DNA from: Wurfbainia villosa
Lineage: Eukaryota; Streptophyta; Magnoliopsida; Zingiberales; Zingiberaceae
Direction of reading: 5' to 3'
Assembly: GCA_025175895.1 (NCBI GenBank)
Contig: CM046003.1
Span: 30,277,245-30,341,244 of the forward strand
Length of the DNA: 64,000 nucleotides
In this document: in pieces, positions 1-10,820 of the stretch
Position numbering within the stretch: position 1 is the first letter of the stretch
Layout: the number at the start of each line of letters is the position of its first letter
Position numbers and translations under genes: made by a program
The notes under the pieces: model-generated
The model's database searches: none
Told to the model about the DNA's origin: nothing
The model's input: only the letters and a program-made list of their open reading frames with translations

Positions 1-1536
1 GTTGGTGATGGAATTTATTTGGTCTAAAGCTTGTGAAATTAGTTTCACATTTCGCATAATGATTGACTTTACACCCGTGTTGTTTGATCATTCTCGGGTG
101 GAAGGAAGGGTTGTATCACGGATCACGATGTTTGAAGAATGGGCGTTTACGATTTAGTTGATCGAGGCGTATCCGGGTTTCGTCGAATGAGGAACTAGAG
201 ATGGGTTGTCATATATTTATGGCGTGGACTTATGATTATTATATTGTTTAGAAGAGGTGAGGCGAGAAATGCTCATGGAGTTTTGGCTAGCTCTTTGGAT
301 AGCTACTATAGAGTATTTGGAACACAATGGTTGTAACAAGGAAGTTTGGTCGCGATAGCCTTCCACGCACTTGTAGAGTGTGTGGTGGAGTGGATTTTGT
401 ACGGTAGATGGACGTCTCTTGTGAAAAGATAATTCCCCGTCTCTGACTTCGAGGAGGATAATGGTTTCCGAAGTTGCATTATTTTAAGGAACAGATGTTT
501 CAGGAAATTCCGATTCCGGAATGGAAGTGGAAGTATTTCATTATGGATTTTGTGGAGGTTTGCCTAGGACACGTCAAGGCCATGACACGATTTGGGTGGT
601 CGTTGACCAACTAACCAAATCAGCGCACTTCTTAGCGATTCAGAAGACCGACTCTTAGGATCGATTGATGGAGAGTTATATCGTCGGGAGATCATCAGAT
701 TTCATGGTGTCCCTTTGAGCATTTCATCAGATAGAGATCCCTGGTTCACGTCTCGATTTTGGCAGAGTCTACAGCAGGCCTTAGGCATGCAGCTTTGTTT
801 TAGTACTGCATTCCATCCGCAGATAGATGGACAGTCCGAGCGGACCATTTAGATACTAGAGGATTGCTGGGGTCCTGTGTTATGGATTTCGGGGGCAACT
901 GGGAGGACAAGTTGCTAGGACCCATAGATCTCAGTAGGAGACAGGGTTGGTCCGTACTATCAGACGTAGGATGGCAGAGGCACAGGATCGCCAGAAGAGT
1001 TATGCAGATCGTAGACGGAGACCTTTGGAGTTCTCTGTTGGTGATCATGTATTCCTGCGAGTCTCACCCACGAAAGGGGTGAAGAGATTTGACCTTCGTA
1101 GTAAGCTAGCTCCTAGATACATTGGTTTGAGGTTTTGGAGAGCATCGGAGCAGTCGCTTACCGTCTAGGGCTACCACCGTTTTTGGCTGGCATCCAGGAT
1201 GTGTTTCAAGTGTTCATGCTGAGGAAGTATATGTCAGACTCACATTCTATCGATGTATCAGTTCCATTCAACTGATGCTACTTACGAGGTTCCGTGCAGA
1301 TTTTGGATTTCAAGGAACATAGCCATGAACAAGGTTGTGCGACTTGTCAAGGTCGAGTGGAGTCACCACACCGATGAGGAGGCTATTTGGGAGCTTGAGG
1401 AAAAGATTCAAGCTCAGTACCCCACTTAGTACTTAATGTGTGGTTTTCCCCAAGTACTTGAGTTGAGCAGTGTGACATTGCTTGTTAGTACTTGAGTAGG
1501 AAATTTGGGGACCAAATTTTTATTAGTGGGGGAGAA
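1..1536 (+). mobile_element. Gypsy element 1: 3' part of internal region (Tekay/Del-like), truncated by window start
   Basis: This is the end of the internal region of a Ty3/Gypsy retrotransposon. It runs into the polypurine tract TGGGGGAGAA and then an LTR starting TGTT at 1537. Integrase and chromodomain-like remnants lie in order on the plus strand. The closing protein motif (RLVKVEWSHH, then EEAIWELEEK and QYPT before a stop) is typical of the Tekay/Del chromovirus lineage. The first ~500 bp are homologous to 9790-9970 of element 2. The integrase zinc-finger segment present in element 2 at 9989-10150 is missing here, because sequence jumps directly to the integrase core. The rest of the element lies left of the window. 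Confidence 0.85.
526..1428 (+). pseudogene. Broken integrase core, C-terminal domain and chromodomain-like tail of Gypsy element 1
   Basis: Readable pieces in several frames: an integrase core with the phrases FHGVPLSISSDRDPWF and AFHPQIDGQSERTI (about 700-850), then a stop. A C-terminal piece at 947-1120 reads RRRMAEAQDRQKSYADRRRR and VGDHVFLRVSPTKGVKRFDL, which is the beta-rich DNA-binding/GPY-F type region. A chromodomain-like end at 1330-1428 contains WSHHTDEEAIWELEEK. Frameshifts and stops separate the pieces, so no integrase can be made. In an intact element this enzyme inserts the cDNA, and the tail would tether it to chromatin. The lineage call (Tekay/Del) rests on these motifs only. 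Confidence 0.8.
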
Positions 1537-4090
1537 TGTTAAATACTGAAATTTAAAATACCAAAATTTAATGGTCAAATATTTTGAGAAATAATCTTGG
1601 AAATTTTTTGGGATTTTTAGGAATTTTTCTGGATTTAAACGGACTCCGTACGAGATTTTTACGGGGATAAAATAAATAGGCTTTAGAGGGGTCTATTTAA
1701 AGGGGATAAATATATGGAAAACCTAATTTATATTTTCTATTTCCCTTTTTCCTTTCCCACGAACCCCTATTCCTCCTTGTTTCTCCTCTCGAGCCCAACT
1801 TCCGGCGCCTCTTCTTCACGTGACGACCTTCTCTTTCGTCTACCGCCCGACAGCCGGCCTGGCGCCTTCTTCGAGCACGGTCGAGCCTTCTCCCCGGGCG
1901 AAACCGCCATGACCAGCCTCGCCGCCACCTCGCCCTAGACGACGGTCCGTCCTCCTCGTGAGCACCGTCGTCGCCGAGCTCTCTTCCTTGCCGTCGCGGT
2001 GACTTCCTCTCTAAGCGACGATCGACGCGCCTTCTTTCCGAAGCGATCGTCGGTTTCTTCGCAGCAGCCGGCGCCGCCTTCTCGGTGCCCGGGCCGTCGG
2101 TCCCTCTGCCGCCGGACCGCTGCCGTGCTCGCCGATTTCCTCTGCCACAGAACCGTCGCCGACGGAGCAGCGATTTTTCCTTCGCGTGATTTACGCCGTT
2201 GGTCGCCGGAGTAGGTAAGGGTCTTTTCTGTTTTGGTCGATCGGTGAGTATGGATGGTGTTATTCATTAGGCGTGAGGAATTTGGGTTTTGAGAGTGGTC
2301 GTGCAAGGTCGGATGGTAGTGGGCTGTGGGTGGATGTGTCGGCTGTGAAAACAAGGGTTGAGTCGGAGTTGTGGTCAATTTGGGGCTGAACTTGGGGTTT
2401 TGGTTGGCTGCAATTGGGTTGATTACGGTGTTATTCGTTTGATTGGTATGTTAGTGAGCGAGGAATGGTTCAAAAATGTGTTACTCGGAGGATATGGGAT
2501 TTGGGCTAAATTAAATTGTATGGATTATTTGTGGACCAGGAAAAATTGGAAATCGTTTGGGTTAATTGAGATATAAAGGAAATCGATTAATTATTCGATT
2601 TGTCGTTGAATTGTATATTTTGTGCTTAACTATAGTTAAGTTAGTCGCGGCGAGTCCGCGATCCGTCGGTTTCGTTGTTTTCACGATCATTATAGCAGGC
2701 GGGTACTTTGACTTATCTTTTAGATATAGTCAAGTTGATATGCTAGTTAGGATAGCTTGCAATAATTTTCATGTTTATATGCCTAGTATGTTTTGGTGCC
2801 TACTTGATACATGCATATGATAGGTTATGATTATACCTTCCCTGTTTTTATTTGGATCATAGTTACTTGGATTATGGATATGTACCTATCGATTGTACAT
2901 ATTATTCGGATAGGTATTTTGAGTAGGATTGACATGCTTTAGTATCATGCACCATCTTGCATGATTGCATGCTGGCTGGACGGGGTTCCATTATTGTTGA
3001 GCCCGCAGCCAGTTACATGACCTGCACACACTGCCACTCATGGGTTAGTGGTACATCAGGAGGGTGTGTGCAGTTGCTCGTTCGCCGGTCCGCTCATTGA
3101 GGGCTCATGGTAGTAGCGGCGAAGCGTGGTAGCGGGCAGGGATCCCTCCTCTGGTCTATGACACCGGGAGATGAGAGCTTAGCTCCCCCACTATGTTTGG
3201 GGCAGGAGGATAGGTGTACTCCGACAGCATTCTGTCCACTCGGTCACTCAGGAGCAGTGATGGCAGAGTGCACAGTTGTCATAGCCCTACCCACTCGGCT
3301 TCACCATCGCATGTGAGGCGGCTGACTGGCGTCAGGGGTGACCATGTCATTTGCACGACATGCATTTTTGCATGGATCGCATTTGTATTGTGTTTGCTGC
3401 ATTTTATTGATGCCTTGGATGTTGCATATGATTGTCATGCATACAGGATTCATATTCTTATATGGTGATGACTTTATCTCTTATAGTAGGGCACATGCTC
3501 CTATATCAGGGTAGGAGACTCAGGTGAGTACAGTCCTTTTGCATTTATTTCTTGCTTACCATATATATGAGACTGTACTGGCATGATTAGTATTGTTAGC
3601 TATTTCTTACTATTCATATCGACTAGTATCCGCTAAGTTCTTTGAACTTACCCCATGGTTTTATATTTATTTCAGGATGATGCTGTCAGGAGAGTCCAGC
3701 TGCCAATCCCCCTCGTCGAAATGAATAGGTTTTATTGGTCTATTGGTTTTGGATTTTGTATAGAGGATATGTATAGGTCCTGATGTTGTGGTTATGTACT
3801 TATGGAAGTTTGGGAATAATTGTGGTGTCCTTATGGACTATTCAATTAGTTTGGTTGTATGTTCCTGCTCAGATGGCAGAAGGGGTAAGTCTAGATGTTA
3901 TAGACTTCATTTATTTACTATGATGGTTGGCCTGAGGCCTTATGATCTGCGTGTGTAGATATTTTTGTTCCGGTCGTGTTGACCGATGTATAGTGGCCGT
4001 GTAGGCCTTGTATAAAAATCGATATTGTCACCCGTACAGGGGAGATGCTGCCGGATTTTTGTCTGGCGGGGACTCCCTCGGGGCGTGACA
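1537..4090 (+). repeat. LTR of Gypsy element 1 (3' LTR)
   Basis: It starts TGTTAAATACTG directly after a polypurine tract and ends GGGGCGTGACA at 4090 (TG...CA; 2554 bp). A TATA-like TATTTAAAGG lies near 1692. It is followed by a GC- and CT-rich transcribed-leader-like block at 1740-2215. The layout matches the other two Gypsy LTR families here: AT-rich start, CT-rich leader, structured middle, and a conserved tail ACAGGGGAGATG...CTCGGGGCGTGACA. The sequence is clearly diverged from them. Short open frames inside it (for example around 1935-2378) are GC-rich leader artefacts. Confidence 0.85.
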
Positions 4091-6558
4091 CTCCATCAAG
4101 CACGGATCAGAGTTTTGGGCTGCATCATTGTTGTGACGAGGAAGAAGGCTACCTTCGATTCCTAGTAATGACTGTGATTCCCTTGTTTACCTGAATTGTG
4201 GATTTTAGGGTTAGGGGATATGAGATTTATTGGGTATATATCTGATATAATTCTGATTGCAGGGGAAGAGACTTTAGTTGAACTGGATTTCATCGACCTT
4301 ACGTTAAATTGAAACGATTAGGTCCTACCTCTTCTTCACCGTGAGCAAAAGAAATATGGCTAGTTGCTTCTAATCAGTCTCCTAGTGCGGGTGATGAAGA
4401 CAAATGTGGGTAAGCTTGTCATTTTCTATTTGGATTGAGCTATTTAGCAACTGTAACTAAGTTAGGTGAGTTTGAAGCTACGTTATGAAGTTGATGTTAC
4501 ATCTACAGTTAGATTACTATTGGCTAGATGATTAATAGTAAATGGAAGAAGATGGTTAGTTATGTTTGTATGTTAATTGCAGGACCTGAATTCAGGATGG
4601 TCTTTTGGACGTGAGGATTATTCGAGCTTCGTATCAGGTGGGTAATTTCCTACCTGGTCCGGGTAGATGTATTGCATTTAGATTTAGTTATCGATATGAG
4701 CATGTTAGGTGTTCATTTTACATTGACCCTGTTCTTTTTATCGTATGCTTGATCCTTTACCGTTGGCTATTAACTCTATTGTCGATATCATGTTTATTTT
4801 ATCATGATTAGGAGTTATACATATAGGTGATGCAAGTAACTTAGAATTGGTTTAAGTTAAGTGCAATTAGTAAAGTCCAGATGACAACCTGATTGTACAT
4901 TGGGCAAAAAGGTCATCCGTAGGTAGATAATGTCTTTAACCTAGGGTTAGTTCTAGTACCCTTAGGTTGTATGTTACCATCGAACATGTATTGTGTAAAT
5001 GGTCAGAGGAATGATACTTAGGGTATCGCTACGGATCGGTGGTCCTAGCTTGTTATAATTAGATTGGTATGACTCTCTACAGGATAGAGAGTATTATAAT
5101 CAGTTGAGTACGACTCTATGCAGAATAGAGAGTGCATTGATTTGGTTAGTATGATTCTCTGTAGAATAGAGAATCTATGGTGGATGTCTGTATGTGAGAC
5201 ATTGCATTCATGTCATTTGCATGCACGCTGGCGACGAGGTCTCCCTTGTGGTTGAGAGTGTCGCCAGTCATCCCGCCATTACCACTCATAGGAGGAGTCA
5301 CCCGTGTGAGGGCAGAGCATTGTGGTGCCGCACTCTACCACTATAGACGGTGGTAGTTGGATTTGCGTGCCGTAGTCCTACATGTGTGGCACTCGACCAC
5401 TCATGGGTAGTGACTGTCGGAGTGGCCAACAGCATGGACCCCCATCGTGTAGCTTGCTCTTTATGCTTATATGCTACTCGATCATACTGCCCACTCGGCC
5501 ACTCGAGAGTAGTGGTTGGTGTTGAGTTGAGACAGTTGTCATGCTCGAGCCACCGAGGCCACACTGGGGTCGTGGTAGCTTTAGGGTGAGCCGACATAAC
5601 CATGCATGCTGCATAGCCGTATCTGATGGCGCTTTGCATATTACCATATATATATACATATATGCATGTATATATATATATATGGATGGTTGAGATTAAT
5701 ATATATATAGATACAGTCTATATATATATGATTATTGTGATGTTGTATTTGTTTGTACTATGCTTGCTGCATTTGGGTTGACATCATATTCATGCATGTT
5801 TCTTGCATATGTTATACAGTTGTGTCGGATATTGGTATGTGTTGGATAGACCATAAATACTTTGGCCTGTAGCATGAGTAGATTATGTGTTGGTATTACT
5901 CTTCCTGTTATATATATGTTGGATATATATTCAGGTTGGATCAGAGTAGCGTAGCAGACTTCAGGTATGTCTGCATTTTATGTTATTCATTTTAGTTAGA
6001 TGGTATATGCTTGTATTTATATACTATGCTGATATACCTGTTTTACATCTAGATTATGTTGTCGAAATACATGTGATATTACATATATACATGTTTTCTA
6101 TTACCTGCTGAGTTTTACTCACCACCCCCACGGACCCTGGGTTTTCTGTCGCCCAGGTAACAGGTAGCCGACTTCGTGATGGACTTGGAGCACCGCTGGC
6201 TGGCATCATCTTATCTCAACTCCGAGAGTCCGGATTTTTGGTGTTATCATTTGTATTCCGTTATGGATTTGTTTTATGTGATGATTGTAGTTGTGACTAT
6301 TGATGTTGTATCCCTTTTCTTCCTTTCTGGTTTTATTATGGTGTCCTGAGTCGGTGTTAGTCATACCGGTATGCATGTGTGTTGTCGTTTGTGAGATTGT
6401 AGTATGTTTCCGCTGTGTCTTGTGTAGTTTTTGTTTTCATATATATATATCATTGTTATTGTGGGCCTACGGGCCTTGTATTAACCCGAAATGTTGCCAC
6501 GTACAAGGGAGATGTCGTCCGTTTGATTTTTGGCTCGGCATGCTCTCGGGGCATGACA
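4091..6558 (+). repeat. 5' LTR of Gypsy element 2 (3' two-thirds only)
   Basis: It aligns base for base with 11859-14329, with about one difference per 50 bp where compared by eye. It includes a stem-loop array (5072-5175), a GC-rich hairpin domain (5330-5590), AT dinucleotide runs (5640-5730) and the end GGGGCATGACA at 6558. The open frames in it (4605-4811, 5298-5639, 6300-6668) recur in the other LTR only because the LTRs are copies of each other. Confidence 0.85.
5072..5175 (+). repeat. Stem-loop array in Gypsy LTR (three units, about 40 bp apart)
   Basis: Three consecutive units can each fold into a short hairpin. ACTCTCT (5072-5078) pairs with AGAGAGT (5086-5092). CTCTAT (5114-5119) pairs with ATAGAG (5125-5130). 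GATTCTCT (5153-5160) pairs with AGAGAATC (5168-5175). The same array is at 12840-12943 in the 3' LTR. Related arrays occur in the third Gypsy element at 58022-58164 and, inverted, at about 45010-45135. Arm sequences change together, so pairing is kept. Confidence 0.75.
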
Positions 6559-6565
6559 ACTTTAG

Positions 6566-6579
6566 TGGTATCAGAGCCC
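6566..6579 (+). other. Primer-binding site (initiator Met tRNA type) of Gypsy element 2
   Basis: TGGTATCAGAGCCC begins 8 bases after the LTR end at 6558. This is the usual plant retrotransposon sequence complementary to the 3' end of initiator methionine tRNA, where minus-strand DNA synthesis begins. Confidence 0.85.
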
Positions 6580-6775
6580 AAGGTTCTGCGATGCCATACA
6601 ATGTTGTTTTTGTGTCGAGTCTTGGATTCTCGGGAGTCGATTTATTCGGTTTTGGTTTTCTGAGATGAGATGGACAGCGGCCTGAGCTCCAAGCAGCACG
6701 AGGTAAGAATTCCTGAAACTTATGGTTTAGTAGATATTTATCTAAACTTGATCAGTAGGTGTATACCATGGAGTT

Positions 6776-7630
6776 ATGACACCTGTGCAGAATAGTAGTA
6801 GGGGTCGTCCACCGAGGCGACCAACCGGAGTGACCTTTAGGGTTTATACTCCCGGTTATGTTGGTTATACATTTAGATGCTTATACCAGGGAATAACTTC
6901 TAGTGTGTTGGTTATTATTCGTAACCGTGGTATGAGTTGACCACGGGAACGACCTATTGAGTCTGTGAGTCTTGAACCTGTGTCGAGGAGGTGATTTACC
7001 TCTGAGAGCCGTGAATCTGAAGTCGGAAAACAGGGGCCAAGTCGTCACATTTATTATGGAAATCAGAGACTACAGTCTTAGAGATTTCCACTAACCGTGC
7101 TAGTCGGATCATTACCTGTGGGTAATGAACAGACTTGTAGACTATTATTGATGCAGATAGCGGAAGACTAGGTTATGGTGTTTCATAGGGATTTTATCCC
7201 TGAGTTGTTCGTACTGAGTTGTATAACTTTGAGAGTACTTTTGAGTACTTAACTCATGTTATACCGAGAAAGAAGAGTTGTTTGCATACCATTATCGGGA
7301 TCAAGCCGGTATTTGGTGATAAATGCAGAAAATAATCTTCGGGAAATAATATATCACTTGATCATGGTCTAGTGATGTAGAAAGAGAGTATTTCCCCGTG
7401 TCACTTTTAGTGACGCATTGTAAGGAATTCTTGAGCTTCAAGAAAGGGTGATTGGTCAGTAATAGTGTACTGTGCAGAGTCGTGAGACTTGCAGAGGTTA
7501 CGACCACCTAATAGCTCAAGGAGATGAATGAATGATTTAAGCCGTCCAGAGTTATTGGCTTATAGTTGGATTAGGATGCCGGAATCTTCTACCAGATCCT
7601 GCTGGAAGACGTTGGATTGAGATAGGAGTT
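6776..7630 (+). pseudogene. Degenerate gag-like leader region of Gypsy element 2
   Basis: From ATG 6776 a frame reads MTPVQNSSRGRPPRRPTG and continues with many stops through phrases such as LLLMQIAED and MLYRERRVVCIPLSGSSRYL. The third Gypsy element carries the same text with its own stops in reverse at about 43015-43700, so this is a shared and shared-decayed region. Its place just after the primer-binding site and the basic RGRPPRRP start suit a Gypsy gag, but no zinc knuckle or clear gag domain is visible. Position gives the name; the function is inferred. Confidence 0.4.
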
Positions 7631-8966
7631 TAGAAATGACTCCGTACAAGTGTTTAAGAGTTGGAGACCGATAAGCAAATATTGCAGGTCAACTTAATAT
7701 AGTTAGAAGTCTCCGAATGTTGGATAAAAGGAGCAAGATCAGGGACACAGGCTTTGAGCTACTTTTCGATTATAGAAGACCAATCACAGATCATCAGAAT
7801 GTTGTTGTGGATATCAGCAAAAATCAGAACAAAGACTCTGAAGGGATTGTGTGCGTGCAGTGCGGATCATGAAGACACGCGAAGTCAGATAATCTTGCTG
7901 GCCTTGAGCAAGCGATGCAGTGGAGGAAGGTGTGACTTTGAAGACTCAGTTGAAGACTGTCCGAGATATTCCGGGAAGGTGATGCACTATCTCGACAGTA
8001 GAGATCAGCACAGAAGATTGAGTTATCTCATCAACAACAATCTACTACCTCAGGCATGGTTGGAGTTCCTTGATACCCCCCTTCAACAGAGATCAGCACA
8101 GAAGCAACATCAACAGAAGACATCTTAGAAGATTCAGCAGACAACAACAGTTAACTCCAGATGTGATTTGCTTAGGACAGAGGAGAGAGTATACGACGAT
8201 GGTCGTATTTATTCGGTATCCTACAATTGCAGCTCGTAGGATTAAGGGATGGATCAGATGATCTAGGAAAAAAATCCCCGAGGCATTCGTCGCAGAAATG
8301 AGACCGCTTTGTCGCGGACTGTTGAATCTGATCTTTTCTCTTCGGAGAAAGGCCGAGACCGGTGTGGAGCCTTTTGGATCGGATCGACAAATAATTGATC
8401 GTTCAGGGTATTACTCTAAGTTACCCTCTGAGTTAATATATGAGATATACTTGTAGTTTACGGGTATCTTTGCCTAGAACATTCTTAGTTTGGATTAAAA
8501 AGGGGTCCTTTACATCGACTTGTGGGTCGGTGGTATCTTTACCGTCTGGTGAGATGTGGATCAACAATTAAGAAGTCAAGGGAGGCCCTTAGACTTGGAT
8601 AGACATATCTTTACGGTAGTCATATCCTTACGGATGGTCAAATTATTGAAAGTATGGTACGATATGTCTCTCGGATGTGCGTATAATCTGAGAGCCTTTG
8701 GATGTAATTTTGGATGAACTCCAAGGCTTGCCGTTGCTTAGGCAAGTGGAGTAGGCGATTGAAATGATTGCGAAAATAGTCCAGAATCGAAGATCACACA
8801 ACAAGTGATATTTTTTGTTGGTATCAGTGTTGTTAAACACTATAAAAGAATGAGAAGAACATAAGTTGCGATTATAGGAGAAGTTGGAGGGGATATTTAG
8901 CTATCCCAGTATTTCTCCTTGAGAATATCCGAAACTCTTTGTTGAAAGAGAGATGGACCTTTGAAA

Positions 8967-9095
8967 GTATGCATCGATTATCGATGATGGAATGCGATAG
9001 TTGTTAAAAGAGAATATCCTTCGTTGTGGATAAATGATCTGTCTAGATCAGCTAAGGACACCTGCGTATACTCTAGGGTTGATTTACGACTGAAG
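8967..9095 (+). pseudogene. Reverse transcriptase fragment of Gypsy element 2
   Basis: The frame reads VCIDYR, stop, WNAIVVKREYPSLWINDLSR and, further on, VYSRVDLRLKC, stop. It aligns with the start of Gypsy RT (CIDYRELN, a YPLPRIDDL-type stretch, FSKIDLRSGYHQ). The catalytic YVDD half of RT and the RNase H domain are not found between here and the integrase at 9989. Space allows under 1 kb where about 1.5 kb is expected, so a large internal deletion is present. The same fragment survives in reverse at about 41640-41760 of the third Gypsy element. Confidence 0.65.
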
Positions 9096-9988
9096 TGTTG
9101 ATATTGTAGTGACATGGTGTCATACAATTATCATTGTCGTTGTGATGATTATTATATCGTCAGCTTAGAGTAAAGGGAATGCAGGTGTATGGAGGACGAC
9201 AATTTCATACTTAGTATGGATTGTATGAATTTTGGTTAAGTTGTTAGACTAATTAACGATTTAGTCATCACTGGATTTGAGAATCGTGTATCCTGAACAC
9301 GATTGTATCCTTTTGTAGTTGTTGGAGTTGTGTAACCTAGCTACTGTTGATTGTGGTAGTCGGAGTTGCGCACTCGACCACCGTAGATGGTGGTTTGCCT
9401 TGTATGGTTTGGTTAGTACTGTAGATGTGGATAGAATGTCTTAGCATTACTATACCGCAGACTTGTTTGACAAAGGTGATGTTGGAAATCATTTAGTCGG
9501 AAGCTGGTGAAACCAGTTACAAGTCCTAGACGACGGTTAACTTTTACATGAGTATTAGTTAATCCTTCCGGAGTAGATAAAAAGGATGATGTACGCAGAT
9601 GCGTCGTTTCAGGGATCGGAACGATTCCGATGCAGATGAATGAGACATATCTTATGCTTACGACAGTTAAGAAACTACGAGATAGTCTGTCATATACATG
9701 ACATGACTTTAGTAGTTATTATCTAGATTTGTAGTTGTATGGAGCAGAAGTGCTCATTGAATTTAACAAGCTACTGGGTAGCTACAATGGAGTTGCTGGA
9801 GCATGAACAGTTGCAACAATTGCAACAAGGGAGATTGATCGGTATAGTCTTCCATGCACTTACAGCGTGTGTGGAGTGTATTTTGGATGGATGATGGATT
9901 TCTCTTTTGAGAAAATAATTCCCCGTCTCTGATAAGGATAGTGGGTTCCGGAGTTACAGTGTTAAAGGAAGAGTTGCTACAAAAAGCA

Positions 9989-10715
9989 CATCATTCGAGA
10001 TGGGCTATATACCTTGGTGGTACTCAGATGTACCGAGAGTTGAAACGTTTATACTGGTGGAATGGTATAAAGAGAGTTATAGCAGATTTTGCTGCTCGAT
10101 GTTTAGTATGCCAGTAGGTGAAGGCTGAACATCAGAAACTCGCTGGATTGCTCTAGAAAATTCCGATTCCGGAATGGAAGTGGGAGCATATCACTATTGA
10201 TTTCGTTACGGGGTTGCCTAGAACCCGTAAAAGACATGATGCGATTTGGGTGATCGTGGATCGACTAATCGAATCATCTCATTTCCTTCCTATTCGTGGG
10301 TCATACTCGTTGGATCATCCGACAAAGTTGAATCGCCGAAAGATTATTAGACTGCACAGAGTACTTTTGAGTACTATATCTGATAGAGACCCGCGATTTA
10401 CCTTGCGATTTTGGGAGAGTCTGCATTAGACAATGGACACAGAGCTTCGGCTTAGTGTAACATTTCATCCGCGGACTGATGAACTGTCTGAGAGTACCAT
10501 TCAGACTCTGGAGGGTCTATTAAGATCTTGTGTCATGGATTTCAGAGGCAGTTAGGAGGACCACGTTCATTCAGTGGAATCTGACTATAATGATAGAAGA
10601 GTTACGTACACCGGGGACGGAGACCATCCGACTCGTAAAGGTTGGATGATGGCATCATACCGATAAGGAGACTATGTGGGAGCTGGAAGATACTATCCGG
10701 GCTCGATAGTCTCAT
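9989..10715 (+). pseudogene. Integrase remnant of Gypsy element 2
   Basis: The zinc-binding N-terminus is readable: HHSRWAIYLGGTQMYRELKR, then RCLVCQ and a stop where the family has CQQ. The core follows at 10160-10430 with PEWKWEHITIDFVTGLPRTR and AIWVIVDRL, then ISDRDPRFTLRFW and a stop; a later piece resembles the FHPQTDGQSERTIQ segment. The C-terminal DNA-binding domain is deleted. Sequence passes from the core at about 10555 almost directly to the pol tail (ETIRLVKVG, stop, then TMWELEDTIRAR, near 10610-10710). It is not functional; it is the same lineage as element 1. Confidence 0.75.
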
Positions 10716-10820
10716 CTGTTAACTTGAGGAAGGTATGTGGTCCTTTCGGAAACTTGCTTGAAGTAATTTTTGCATGTTAGTACGAAATTTGGGGACCAAA
10801 TTTTTATAAGTGGGGGAGAA

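Noticed and set aside
1935..2378. 147-codon minus-strand frame in GC-rich sequence
   Set aside because: Arg/Thr-rich low-complexity translation of the LTR leader; no homologous domain.
4605..4811. Small frames repeated in both element 2 LTRs (4605-4811 with 12373-12579; 5298-5639 with 13069-13410; 6300-6668 with 14071-14418)
   Set aside because: Conserved only because LTRs are duplicate copies made at insertion; no known domain.
5072..5175. Regular short repeats resembling a CRISPR array
   Set aside because: Repeats are imperfect, spacers are themselves repeated, and the context is a plant LTR; no cas-like genes.
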